This document shows, in pieces, positions 24,634 through 32,675 of a stretch of DNA of 64,000 bases. The first letter of the stretch is position 1, and every line of letters starts with the position of its first letter. A program made the translations under genes and the position numbers. The stretch lies in the NCBI RefSeq assembly GCF_003626535.1, contig NZ_RBAL01000008.1, positions 266,454 to 330,453 of the forward strand, read 5' to 3'. The notes below the pieces were generated by a model. It saw nothing but the letters and a program-made list of their open reading frames with translations, did no database searches and was not told the origin of the DNA. The stretch comes from Streptomyces hoynatensis. GTDB taxonomy: Bacteria; Actinomycetota; Actinomycetes; Streptomycetales; Streptomycetaceae.

Positions 24634-26259
24634 CTAACGCTCCTCCGCCTTTTCGGCGAGGCTGGCGCCGCGGCGGAAGGCGGCCATCAGGCCGCGGTCG
24701 AGCTGGACGGGGGGCTCGTCGGCGAAGTCCGCGACGCTCGGCCCGGATTCGCGCCGCCGGGGCACCAGGTGCCGGCTGCGCCGCCGCCGGGGCAGCGGCG
24801 GCTTGGCCTCGGCGCCCGGCCCGGGCTGCGCGCCCGGCTGCCGCTCCTGGGCCGCGGGGGCCTGTGGCGCGGCGCCCAGCGGGGCGGCGGGCGGGGTGGC
24901 GGGGGGGGTGGCGGGGGGCTGCCCGGCGGAGGGGGGCGGCGGCGGGGCGAGGGCGTCGACGACGGCGCGGGTGGCCGGCGCCTCAGGCGGCGCCAGCTCG
25001 GCGGCCGGGCCGATCGCACGTCCCGGCACGAAGTACGCCGCGGAGTACCCCTCGGCCTCGTCGCCGAGCAGCTCGCGCGGCAGCACGAGCACGGCCTGCA
25101 CGCCGCCGTAGATGTTGCTCTGCAACTGGACCTGGATGTCGTGCCGCTTGGCGAGGGTGGACACCACGAAGAGCCCCACCCGGCCGTCCTCGAGCAGCTG
25201 GGCGACGTCCATCCGCTCGGCGCCGGACAGGATCGCGTTCATTCGCCGCTGCTCCGCCGCCGTCATGCCGAGGCCCCGGTCCTCCACCTCGATGGCCAGG
25301 CCCGCGGTCACCCGCTGCACCCGCAGCAGCACCTGCGTCTGCGGGGCGGAGAACTCGGTGGCGTTCTCCACGAGTTCGGCGAGCAGGTGCACCACGTCGG
25401 CGACCGCGTGGCCGCGCAGGGTGCCCTCGATGGGCGGCACCAGCCTGACCCTCCGGTAGTGCTCCACCTCCGCGATGCAGGAGCGCAGCACCTCCGTCAT
25501 GCCCACCGGGCGGCTCCACTGGCGGCGGGAGACGGCCCCGCCGAGCACCGCCAGGTTCTCCGCGTGCCGCCTGATCCTGGTGGCCAGGTGGTCGAGGTGG
25601 AAGAGCCCCTTCAGCAGCTCGGGGTCCTCCACGTCGTTCTCCAGCTCGTCCAGGTACTCCAGCTGCCGGTGGACGAAGGACTGGAGGCGCCGGGCGAGGT
25701 TGACGAACACCTCGACGCGCTCGTCGGTGCCGCCCGCCGCGCCGGCCAGGGTGGCGGCCCTGGCCACCGCGGACTCCGCGGCGTAGCCCGCGCTCTCGAT
25801 CTCGTGCCTGAGCTGCTCGTAGGGCAGCTCCCCCGGCTCGCCGGGCTCGGCCGAGGCCGGCTCGGCGGGGGGCCTGATCCGCTCGCCGCGCTCCACCTTC
25901 CGCAGCAGCGCCTGGAGTTCGACCCTGACCCGGGTGGCGTGGCGGCGCAGGGCGGCGAGCCTGGTGGCCTGCTCCGCGGCCTCGGCGACGGCGGCGGCAG
26001 CCGCCCTGGCCAGCACGAAGCCGGCCAGCACGGCGCCGCCGAGCGGCACCCCCCACCGGGCCGCGAGGCCACCGGGGTCCTGCTGCGGGGCGGTGAGCCC
26101 GTAGGCGACGACGACGACGGCGATCGCGGTGACCAGGGCGGCGGGGAGCACGGCCAGGCGCAGCAGCCTGCTCCTGGCGCCGGGCTCACCTTCGCCCGGC
26201 AGCAGGAGCGCCAGGCTGAGGCGGGCGGGACGCGCCCTGTGGCTTTGCTGTTCTGGCAT
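24634..26259 (-). CDS. Histidine-kinase-like ATP-binding membrane protein
   Basis: 541 residues. Two hydrophobic segments near the N-terminus (~32-55 and ~70-92) are followed by a coiled-coil region with no clear phospho-acceptor His box. A HATPase_c domain has an N box (ELVENATEFSAP), a G1 box (VEDRGLGM) and a G2 box (GRVGLFVVSTLAKRHD). The last ~170 residues are Pro/Ala-rich. It resembles the CvnA kinases of Streptomyces conservons, but I find no roadblock, DUF742 or GTPase genes beside it, so it is an orphan. It starts at ATG 26259 with AAGGA upstream. Confidence 0.85.
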   Translation of the reverse strand: MPEQQSHRARPARLSLALLLPGEGEPGARSRLLRLAVLPAALVTAIAVVVVAYGLTAPQQDPGGLAARWGVPLGGAVLAGFVLARAAAAAVAEAAEQATRLAALRRHATRVRVELQALLRKVERGERIRPPAEPASAEPGEPGELPYEQLRHEIESAGYAAESAVARAATLAGAAGGTDERVEVFVNLARRLQSFVHRQLEYLDELENDVEDPELLKGLFHLDHLATRIRRHAENLAVLGGAVSRRQWSRPVGMTEVLRSCIAEVEHYRRVRLVPPIEGTLRGHAVADVVHLLAELVENATEFSAPQTQVLLRVQRVTAGLAIEVEDRGLGMTAAEQRRMNAILSGAERMDVAQLLEDGRVGLFVVSTLAKRHDIQVQLQSNIYGGVQAVLVLPRELLGDEAEGYSAAYFVPGRAIGPAAELAPPEAPATRAVVDALAPPPPPSAGQPPATPPATPPAAPLGAAPQAPAAQERQPGAQPGPGAEAKPPLPRRRRSRHLVPRRRESGPSVADFADEPPVQLDRGLMAAFRRGASLAEKAEER

Positions 26260-26403
26260 CGGAGTCCTTCTCGGCGTGGTCAGGGTGTGCCGAGGTAACG
26301 CTATGACTCAACACCACTGCGGAGAGCCACAGTTCCGCCAATCGCCACCCTTCGCCACCTTCCATGGGGTGAAATCCCTCCCGGGCCTTTGACCTGGGCC
26401 GGG

Positions 26404-27093
26404 TCAGGAGAGACCCGAGACGCGCACGGTGATGTTGAGGCGCCCGGCGAGCCCGAGCCAGCCCGGCGCGCTGCCGGGACGGGTGCGCGGAACGCCGTGG
26501 TAGGCCGACCTGGCGGGGCCGCCGAAGACGAAGGCGTCGCCGCTGCGCAGTTCGACGTCCCGCCAGGGCCCGGACCGCCCGGCCGCGTTGCCGAAGCGGA
26601 AGACGCAGCCGTCGCCGAGGCTGAACGAGACCACGGGCGCGGCCGAGCGCTCGTCGGCGTCCCGGTGCATGCCCATCCGGGCGCCCGGGCCGTAGAAGTT
26701 GACCAGCGCTATGTCGTAGTCCGCGCCGTAGTCCGCGCCGTACTCCGCGCCGCCCTCCCCGCCGGCTTCCGCTTCCGCGGGGATCTCCGCGGCGGCGAGA
26801 GCCTCCCCGGCCCAGCGCCCCAGCCAGCGCGGGAAGGGCTTCACGGGCGCCCCGTCCCCGTCGACCACGGTCCGCGCGTAGCCGTAGGGATACCAGTGCC
26901 AGCCCAGGCAGACCTGCCGCACCGACATCTCGCCCGTCCTGGTGCGCACCGTCCGCAGCCCCGCGGGCGGCCTGGCCCACTCCCGGCAGGCCGCCAGCAG
27001 CTCCCGCTGCCGTGCCGGCGTCAGCCAGTCCGGCAGGTGCACGGCCCCGGGGGCGATCTCGGCCCGCTCGCGGGCAAACAGTTCCTCGCTCAC
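26404..27093 (-). CDS. AlkB-like 2-oxoglutarate/Fe(II) dioxygenase
   Basis: 229 residues. The jelly-roll core is clear: VNFYGPGARMGMHRDADE (iron ligands His and Asp), VSFSLGDGCVFRFG, GDAFVFGGPARSAYHGV (third iron ligand His) and LNITVRVS, whose Arg binds 2-oxoglutarate. AlkB enzymes remove alkyl groups from DNA or RNA bases. An Ala/Glu/Gly-rich insertion just before the core has a YGAD repeat. The start is GTG 27093; its ribosome site is weak. The next gene upstream on this strand is a MOSC protein, 63 nt away; the two may share a transcript. Confidence 0.9.
   Translation of the reverse strand: MSEELFARERAEIAPGAVHLPDWLTPARQRELLAACREWARPPAGLRTVRTRTGEMSVRQVCLGWHWYPYGYARTVVDGDGAPVKPFPRWLGRWAGEALAAAEIPAEAEAGGEGGAEYGADYGADYDIALVNFYGPGARMGMHRDADERSAAPVVSFSLGDGCVFRFGNAAGRSGPWRDVELRSGDAFVFGGPARSAYHGVPRTRPGSAPGWLGLAGRLNITVRVSGLS
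26716..26751. repeat. 12-bp tandem repeat in alkB
   Basis: Three copies of GTAGTCCGCGCC (the third with one change) lie in frame and encode the acidic YGAD-type insertion. They look like a recent slippage expansion that leaves the catalytic core intact. Confidence 0.8.
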
Positions 27094-27156
27094 TCCCCCA
27101 TCATGCCCGCCTCACTCGAACGGGCGTCCGATCCGGGGTGCGGGCGCGCCGGGCTG

Positions 27157-27807
27157 CTAAGCCGCCAGGCGCTTGGCGATCCGCTGCCTGTCCCGCTCCG
27201 GCAGCGCGTCGGCGGCCAGCAGCCGGGGCAGCAGCTCCGGCTCCCGCGTCATCGCGCGGAAGGCGAGCGCCACGGTCACCTCGTGGTCCGGCCGGTACAC
27301 GATGTCGACCGGGTCCGCCGCGCGGATTGTGCCCGTGGCGATCACCCGCAGGTACGCCCCGGGCTGCGCGGCCGCCGTGAACCGCTTGATCCAGTCCTCG
27401 CGGCCCATCCAGCCCTGGAAGGTCGAGCAGGGGATGCGCGGGCGGGAGACCTCAAGGATCACGTCGGGGCCGACGCGCCAGCGCTCGCCGATGAGGGCGC
27501 CGTTCACGTCCACCCCCTCGGTGGTGAGGTTCTCGCCGAAGACGCCGTTGGCCAGCGGTCTGCCCAACTCGGCCTGCCAGGCGTCGAGATCCTCGCGGGC
27601 GTAGGCGTAGACGGCCTGGTCGGCGCCGCCGTGGTGCTTCACGTCGTGGGCCCGGTCGCCGGCGAGCCCGACCTCGCCCGTGCCCTCGGAGCCGGGGACG
27701 GCGACGGCCACCGGGCCCGCGGCGGGCCGCTTGTCGATGCCGGTGGTCCCGGCCTCCCGCCAGGGGTTGGGGCGGGGCGTGCCGATGTTGACGGAGAGCA
27801 GCTTCAT
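27157..27807 (-). CDS. MOSC-domain protein (molybdenum cofactor sulfurase-like)
   Basis: 216 residues, YiiM-like. It begins MKLLSVNIGTPRP and has the MOSC features GDRAHDVKHHGGADQAVYAYAREDLDAW, FGENLTTEGVDVNGALIGERW and the Cys loop RPRIPCSTFQGWMG. MOSC proteins carry sulfur or hydroxylaminopurine-reductase activity through a molybdenum cofactor. The ATG at 27807 is chosen because family similarity begins there. The upstream 41 codons of open frame are low-complexity. Confidence 0.9.
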   Translation of the reverse strand: MKLLSVNIGTPRPNPWREAGTTGIDKRPAAGPVAVAVPGSEGTGEVGLAGDRAHDVKHHGGADQAVYAYAREDLDAWQAELGRPLANGVFGENLTTEGVDVNGALIGERWRVGPDVILEVSRPRIPCSTFQGWMGREDWIKRFTAAAQPGAYLRVIATGTIRAADPVDIVYRPDHEVTVALAFRAMTREPELLPRLLAADALPERDRQRIAKRLAA

Positions 27808-27935
27808 GGGGCGACGGTACGGCCCGCCGCCGCGGCGGGTCGACACATTTCCCGGCGCCGCCCTCCCGGCGCCCGCGGCGGCCTCCGCGCCGGCCCGCGG
27901 GCAACCGGGGGCCGTTGTCAGGCGTCTCACCTCGC

Positions 27936-28688
27936 ATGACAGGCAACGGGCGCATCACGCCGTGGAGCCGGCGGCTGGGCCGGACCGTCGCGGGGGCCGC
28001 CGCCCTGGCCGCGCTGGGGGCGGTGGCGGGCTGCGGGGAGGACTCGCCGCCCGAGGTGCCGGAGGGCGGGCCCGCGGTGGAGCCGTGCGTGACCGCCTCC
28101 GGGGAGCTCGTCGCCGACCTGGACGCCGACGGCCTGGCCGACCGGGTCCTGGATCCCTCGGGCGCCGGGACGGGGCTGCGCATCCGCTTCGGCGCGGAGT
28201 CGGGCGAGGGCCCGGAGGCCGGGGCCGGGCGGCTCGTCGGCGGTTCCGGCGAGGACGAGACCATGGCGGCCGTGGCGGACTTCGACGGCGACGGCTGGTT
28301 CGACCTGGTGGCGGTCGCGACCGGCGAGTGGCAGGGCGACGACCCGATCGAGCCGCGGGTGGCCGAGCTGAGGTTCGGGCCCTTTTCCCGGGAGGGCCGC
28401 GGGCAGCGTTCCCGGGAGCTGGACCTCGGCGAGACCCGGGGCATCGCCGTCGCCGACTACAACCACGACCGCTACCCGGACCTGGCCGCCTTCGTCTACG
28501 CGGGCGACGGCGTCTACGAGACCGAGGCGCGTCTTGGGGAAGCGGAGGACGGGCTCGGGGAGCTGACCGGCGAGATCCTCCAGGAGTACACCGTCATGGC
28601 CGAGCAGACCGGCGACCCCACGCCGCGCAACATGCCCGAGCCCGGCCTGCCCTCCTTCCTTCCGGCCTGCGAGGAGTCGGGCGGCTGA
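27936..28688 (+). CDS. Secreted lipoprotein with FG-GAP/VCBS-like repeats
   Basis: 250 residues. A signal peptide ends in a lipobox (LGAVAGC), so it is probably anchored on the outer membrane face. Three Asp-rich loops (DLDADGLADR, DFDGDGWFDL, DYNHDRYPDL) spaced along the chain look like FG-GAP repeats that bind calcium in a small beta-propeller. Such proteins are usually adhesion or scaffold proteins; no enzyme motif is visible. I took the ATG at 27936. No clear ribosome site precedes it, so the start is uncertain. It is divergent from the MOSC gene. Confidence 0.8.
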   Translation: MTGNGRITPWSRRLGRTVAGAAALAALGAVAGCGEDSPPEVPEGGPAVEPCVTASGELVADLDADGLADRVLDPSGAGTGLRIRFGAESGEGPEAGAGRLVGGSGEDETMAAVADFDGDGWFDLVAVATGEWQGDDPIEPRVAELRFGPFSREGRGQRSRELDLGETRGIAVADYNHDRYPDLAAFVYAGDGVYETEARLGEAEDGLGELTGEILQEYTVMAEQTGDPTPRNMPEPGLPSFLPACEESGG

Positions 28689-28719
28689 CCCGGGCGGGGC
28701 GGGCGCGGCGGCAGGAGCG

Positions 28720-28752
28720 CGCGGGCCGCCACCGGGTGGGGGGCGGCCCGCG
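28720..28752. terminator. 11-bp perfect hairpin between convergent genes
   Basis: CGCGGGCCGCC (28720-28730) pairs exactly with 28742-28752 around an 11-nt loop, 32 nt after the lipoprotein stop and just before the end of the antiporter gene at 28759. Confidence 0.7.
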
Positions 28753-28758
28753 GCCGGC

Positions 28759-30123
28759 TCAGGGCAGCGGGGTCGGGTCGCGCCTCTCCTGCTCGTCCGC
28801 CTCCGCGGCGGGCTCCGCCGCCTCCCGGGCGCGCCCCGGCGGGCCCGCGGGGCCCGATCGGCGGGCCCCGGCCTCAACCGCCGGGTCCCCCACCGCCTTT
28901 CCTGCCGGGTCGCGGCGGTCGAGCCACTCCAGGACGGGCGAGGTCATCACCGTGGTCACCAGCGCGACCAGGACGAGGGCGGCGAACATCGTGCGGTTGA
29001 CGATGCCGGCGTCCAGGCCGATGTTCAGCGCGATGAGCTGCATCAGGCCGCGGGCGTTCATCAGGGTGCCCACCCGGACGGCGACCGCGGGCGGCTCGCC
29101 GCGCCACCTGGCCGCGGCCCAGCAGCCGCCGAACTTCCCGCCCACCGCGACCAGGACCGCGCCCGCCCCGAACAGCAGCACCGTGGGCTCCGAGAAGACG
29201 TTGAACTCGGTGCGCAGGCCGGAGTAGGTGAAGAACATCGGCAGGAAGACCACCCGCGTCATCGAGTGGACGGTGTGGACGACCCGGTCGGCGGCGGCGT
29301 TCTGCGGCATGGAAAGGCCGACGCAGAAGGCGCCGAACACCGAGTACAGCTGGATCTCGTCGGTGAACCAGGCGGCGCAGAACAGCACGGCGACGGTGAC
29401 CAGCACCCGGGTGTCCTCGCTGATGCCGGGGCGGTCCAGGACCCAGGCGAGGAAGTGCCTGACCACGAAGAACAGGGCGAGGGCGAACAGCAGGGTGCCG
29501 CCGACGGCGATCAGCACGTGCCGCGCCTCGCCCGAGGCCACGCTCACCACCCCGGCCAGCATCAGCCAGGCGGCGGCGTCGTCGCTTGCGCCCGAGGCCA
29601 GCGAGAGGGAGCCGTACCTGGTTCCCGACAGGCCGCGTTCGGTGATGATCCTGGCGAGCATCGGGAAGGCGGTGACGGCCAGGGCGACGCCGACGAAGGC
29701 GGCGGTCACCCAGGCGGAGACCCCGTCCACGAAGATGTCGACGTGCCCGTGCGCGGCCATGGCCAGCCCGACGCCGCCGGCGATCGGCACGAGCATGCCG
29801 GCGACGGAGATGGCCATCGCCGAGCCGACCATGCTGCTGCTCGCGCGGGAGCGGAACTCGTAGCCCACGTGGAGCATGAGGGCCACCAGGCCGATCTGCC
29901 CGCCGATGTAGATGACGGGGACGAGTTCGGAGGGGAAGATCGCGTCGGAGACGTCCGGCGCGACCGTGCCGAGCAGGGAGGGGCCGAGCAGCACGCCGGC
30001 GATCATCTCGCCGACGACGTAGGGCTGTCCGAGCCGGGCGAAGGCCATGCTGACCAGGCGGCAGACCACCAGGATCACCACGGCGGCGGCGAAGAAGCGG
30101 GGGGCGAGTTCGTCGGGAGTCAA
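28759..30123 (-). CDS. Cation/proton antiporter (CPA2 family)
   Basis: 454 residues with about 12 hydrophobic segments. The family core is clear: YVVGEMIAGVLLGPSLLG, ASGASDDAAAW (paired Asp of the ion site), FCVGLSMPQ and LMNARGLMQLIALNIGL. It would exchange Na+, K+ or a charged compound for protons. It starts at TTG 30123, which overlaps the P450 stop by 4 bp and has AAAGGAG 8 nt upstream. It is the last gene of a four-gene operon. CPA2 antiporters also occur as export/resistance genes in biosynthetic clusters. The last ~60 residues are a charged cytoplasmic tail. Confidence 0.9.
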   Translation of the reverse strand: MTPDELAPRFFAAAVVILVVCRLVSMAFARLGQPYVVGEMIAGVLLGPSLLGTVAPDVSDAIFPSELVPVIYIGGQIGLVALMLHVGYEFRSRASSSMVGSAMAISVAGMLVPIAGGVGLAMAAHGHVDIFVDGVSAWVTAAFVGVALAVTAFPMLARIITERGLSGTRYGSLSLASGASDDAAAWLMLAGVVSVASGEARHVLIAVGGTLLFALALFFVVRHFLAWVLDRPGISEDTRVLVTVAVLFCAAWFTDEIQLYSVFGAFCVGLSMPQNAAADRVVHTVHSMTRVVFLPMFFTYSGLRTEFNVFSEPTVLLFGAGAVLVAVGGKFGGCWAAARWRGEPPAVAVRVGTLMNARGLMQLIALNIGLDAGIVNRTMFAALVLVALVTTVMTSPVLEWLDRRDPAGKAVGDPAVEAGARRSGPAGPPGRAREAAEPAAEADEQERRDPTPLP

Positions 30124-31580
30124 CGGGCCTGCTCCTTTGCGAGGGCATCCGCGTCGCCGCCGGGACCGTGCGGGCCGCGTGATGCGTCGAAGTAGCGTTG
30201 GCACAGCTGCCGGCGCCTGGCGTCCCTGACCATGTAGGTGCCGAGCACCAGCTGGGTGACGCTGCGGGGCACGCCCGCCCACCGGTCCCCCAGCCGCATC
30301 AGGGCCAGCCGCGCGGTCCTGCGCCAGGGGCCGAAGGCGGGGCCGCCCTCGCGGGCCACCAGGAGGCAGGGGCCGCGGCTGGGCAGGGACCTGCTGTGGC
30401 TCGCCGAGGAGTAGGGGCGGTAGCGCAGCAGGATCTCGCGGGCGGCGACGCGCATGGTGAGGGTCGCGAAACCGCGGGCCGGGCAGGGCCGGTTGGCGGT
30501 GACGCCGAAGGGGATGAAGTGGGTGGGCTTGTCCTCGGGCCGCCGCCAGCGCTCCGGGTCGAAGCGGTCGTCGGTGGCCGGGTCCGCCCCCTGGTAGCCG
30601 GGGTAGTTGAACAGCAGGACGGTCCCGGCGGGCACGGGTTCGCGGTCCCCGCGCGGGATCTCCGCCGAGGTGATCCGGTGGGCGACGCCGAACAGCGGGT
30701 AGAGCCTGAGGGTTTCGTTGACGACGTGGTCCAGGTACTCCTCGTCGCCCGGGTCGGCGAGCAGCCGCTCGCGCACCTCGGGGTGGGTGGCGATGGCGAG
30801 CAGCAGGTGGGCCATGCCCTCCGACATCTGCACGACGGCCGTGTTGAAGAAGGTGCCCTGCAGGTAGTACGCCTGCTCCTCGCGGGTGAGCGTGGTGGGC
30901 AGCGGCACGGGGAGCCCGCCCGCGTCCAGCCGTTCCCGCAGGTAGCGGGTGAGCCGGGCGCGGCGGTCCATGTGCCGCAGGCTGGTGCACTTCAGGGCGC
31001 TGACCACGTCGTCGGCGTTGCCCACGATGAGGTCCCTGACGTGCCGGGGGCAGGGCTCGCGGAAGACCAGCTCGTAGTAGACCTCGGCCCACACCGGCAT
31101 GGTCAGGTCGCGCAGCCTGACCCGCCGCACCCCCGCGCGGCCCGGGCGCGGGGCGCCCGCCGCGCCGGGCGGCTCGTCGAGTTCGGCGAGCACGCGCCGG
31201 GTGCACCTGGCGACGAGCTCGGCCCACTGGGCGCGGTCGAGGCCGGCGAGGATGCGCCGGGTGGTGCGGGCGACGTCGTCGTAGCGAGGACCCGGCTCCA
31301 GGTGCTCCTGGTGCACCTCGGGCCCGGGCGAGAGCCAGTACCAGAACAGGTCGGACAGGGCCGCCCCGCGGCTGCGGCCGTTGGCCGCGGGATGCCCGTA
31401 CACCTGCTTGAACTCCGCGGCGGGGACGCGGCGTCCCGGGACCGGCAGGCCCTCCTCCCCGCCCACCCAGGCGAAGATCCGCACGCGGAGCGCGACCACC
31501 GCGGGCGGCAGCCAGTAGGGCAGGGTGGCGAGGAGGAGCAGGGCGAGCGTCGCGCCGGCCGCCCACTGCGGCCCGCTCAC
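30120..31580 (-). CDS. Cytochrome P450, atypical and membrane-anchored
   Basis: 486 residues. A hydrophobic segment at residues ~8-35 looks like a membrane anchor, which is rare in bacterial P450s. The K-helix ExxR is intact (NETLRLYP), and the heme Cys lies in FGVTANRPCPARG. The residue four before that Cys is Ala rather than Gly, and the Phe is displaced by one. The I-helix region (GTFFNTAVVQMSEGMAHLL) lacks the usual acid-Thr pair, so dioxygen handling may differ. It starts at GTG 31580, overlapping the hydroxyacid oxidase by 4 bp. The substrate is unknown. Confidence 0.88.
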   Translation of the reverse strand: MSGPQWAAGATLALLLLATLPYWLPPAVVALRVRIFAWVGGEEGLPVPGRRVPAAEFKQVYGHPAANGRSRGAALSDLFWYWLSPGPEVHQEHLEPGPRYDDVARTTRRILAGLDRAQWAELVARCTRRVLAELDEPPGAAGAPRPGRAGVRRVRLRDLTMPVWAEVYYELVFREPCPRHVRDLIVGNADDVVSALKCTSLRHMDRRARLTRYLRERLDAGGLPVPLPTTLTREEQAYYLQGTFFNTAVVQMSEGMAHLLLAIATHPEVRERLLADPGDEEYLDHVVNETLRLYPLFGVAHRITSAEIPRGDREPVPAGTVLLFNYPGYQGADPATDDRFDPERWRRPEDKPTHFIPFGVTANRPCPARGFATLTMRVAAREILLRYRPYSSASHSRSLPSRGPCLLVAREGGPAFGPWRRTARLALMRLGDRWAGVPRSVTQLVLGTYMVRDARRRQLCQRYFDASRGPHGPGGDADALAKEQAR

Positions 31581-32668
31581 CGCTCGGCCCCGGGAGGGAC
31601 GGCGCCCGCGGCGGGGGCCGGGCGGACGTGGCCCGGGGTGAGTCCCGGCAGGCCGCCCACGCCCAGCAGGGTGAGGGTGTGGTCGAGCTCCTCCCTGAGC
31701 AGTTCGAGGACCTGCCCGACGCCCCGCTCGCCGTCCACGGCCAGGCCCCACAGCACCGGCCGGCCCACGCCCACGGCGGCGGCGCCGAGCGCGAGGGCCT
31801 TGGCGACGTCCGTGCCGCGCCGCACGCCGCCGTCCAGGATCACCGGGATGCGGCCCTCGACCGCCGCCACGATCTCGGGCAGCAGCTCGACGGTGGCCGG
31901 GACGCCGTCCAGCTGGCGCCCGCCGTGGTTGGAGAGCAGCAGCCCGTCCACGCCGTGCCGCAGGGCGATTCCGGCGTCCTCGGGGTGCAGGACGCCCTTG
32001 AGCACGAGCGGGAGCGAGGTGGTGCGGCGCAGCCAGTCCACGTGCCACCAGGTGATCTCCGGGGACATGACAATCGGGAGGACGCGGCCCGTCCTGGGGT
32101 CCCTGAGGTTCTCGCAGCACAGCCCGTCCGGCAGATCCGTGAAGCCGTTGCGCCGGTCGCGTTCGTGCGCCCCCCGCGCGGGCGAGTCGACGGTGACGAC
32201 CAGGGCCTCGCAGCCGGCCTCCTCGGCCCGGCGGACCAGGATCTCGGTGAACTCCAGGTCGGGCTGGATGTACAGCTGGAACCACAGCGGCGCCCCGTCG
32301 GGCGCCCCGGTCCTGGCGGCGGCGGCGATGTCGCCGACCGACGTGGTGGCCGCCATGCTGGCGATCATGATGGCGCCCGCGGCGGCGGCCGCCCTGGCGG
32401 TGGCCAACTCGCCCTCGGGGTGGGCGAGTTTGTGGAACGCGGTGGGCGAGATGAGGATCGGCAGGGCGGCCCGGCTGCCCAGGAGGGTGACCGCCAGATC
32501 CTGCTTCCCGCCGCCGCGGAGCACCCGGGGCAGCAGCCTGAGCCGGGCGAACGCCTCCTCGTTCGCCCGCAGGGTGAGCTCGTCGCCCGCGCCGCCGGCG
32601 AAGTAGTCGGCGTGGGCCGGGTCGAGCACGGCGCGCGCCGCGGCCTCGAACTCCCTGAGGTTCAGCAT
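31577..32668 (-). CDS. FMN-dependent alpha-hydroxy-acid oxidase/dehydrogenase
   Basis: 363 residues, the size of lactate/mandelate/hydroxymandelate oxidases. Motifs: DYFAGGAGDELTL near the start, WFQLYIQ, LVVTVDSPARGAHERDRRNGF, LKGVLHPEDA, and the active-site SNHGGRQLDG with the catalytic His-Arg pair, then DGGVRRGTDVAKALALGA, which binds FMN phosphate. It oxidises an L-2-hydroxy acid to a 2-keto acid. Its genes are sandwiched between a FAD monooxygenase (7-nt gap) and the P450 (4-bp overlap), which favours a biosynthetic rather than housekeeping role. It starts at ATG 32668 with GAGG upstream. Confidence 0.9.
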   Translation of the reverse strand: MLNLREFEAAARAVLDPAHADYFAGGAGDELTLRANEEAFARLRLLPRVLRGGGKQDLAVTLLGSRAALPILISPTAFHKLAHPEGELATARAAAAAGAIMIASMAATTSVGDIAAAARTGAPDGAPLWFQLYIQPDLEFTEILVRRAEEAGCEALVVTVDSPARGAHERDRRNGFTDLPDGLCCENLRDPRTGRVLPIVMSPEITWWHVDWLRRTTSLPLVLKGVLHPEDAGIALRHGVDGLLLSNHGGRQLDGVPATVELLPEIVAAVEGRIPVILDGGVRRGTDVAKALALGAAAVGVGRPVLWGLAVDGERGVGQVLELLREELDHTLTLLGVGGLPGLTPGHVRPAPAAGAVPPGAER

Positions 32669-32675
32669 GGCCGCC

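Noticed and set aside
24634..26259. A complete conservon (cvnABCD)
   Set aside because: Only a CvnA-like kinase is present. The adjacent genes are metG and alkB, not roadblock, DUF742 or GTPase genes.
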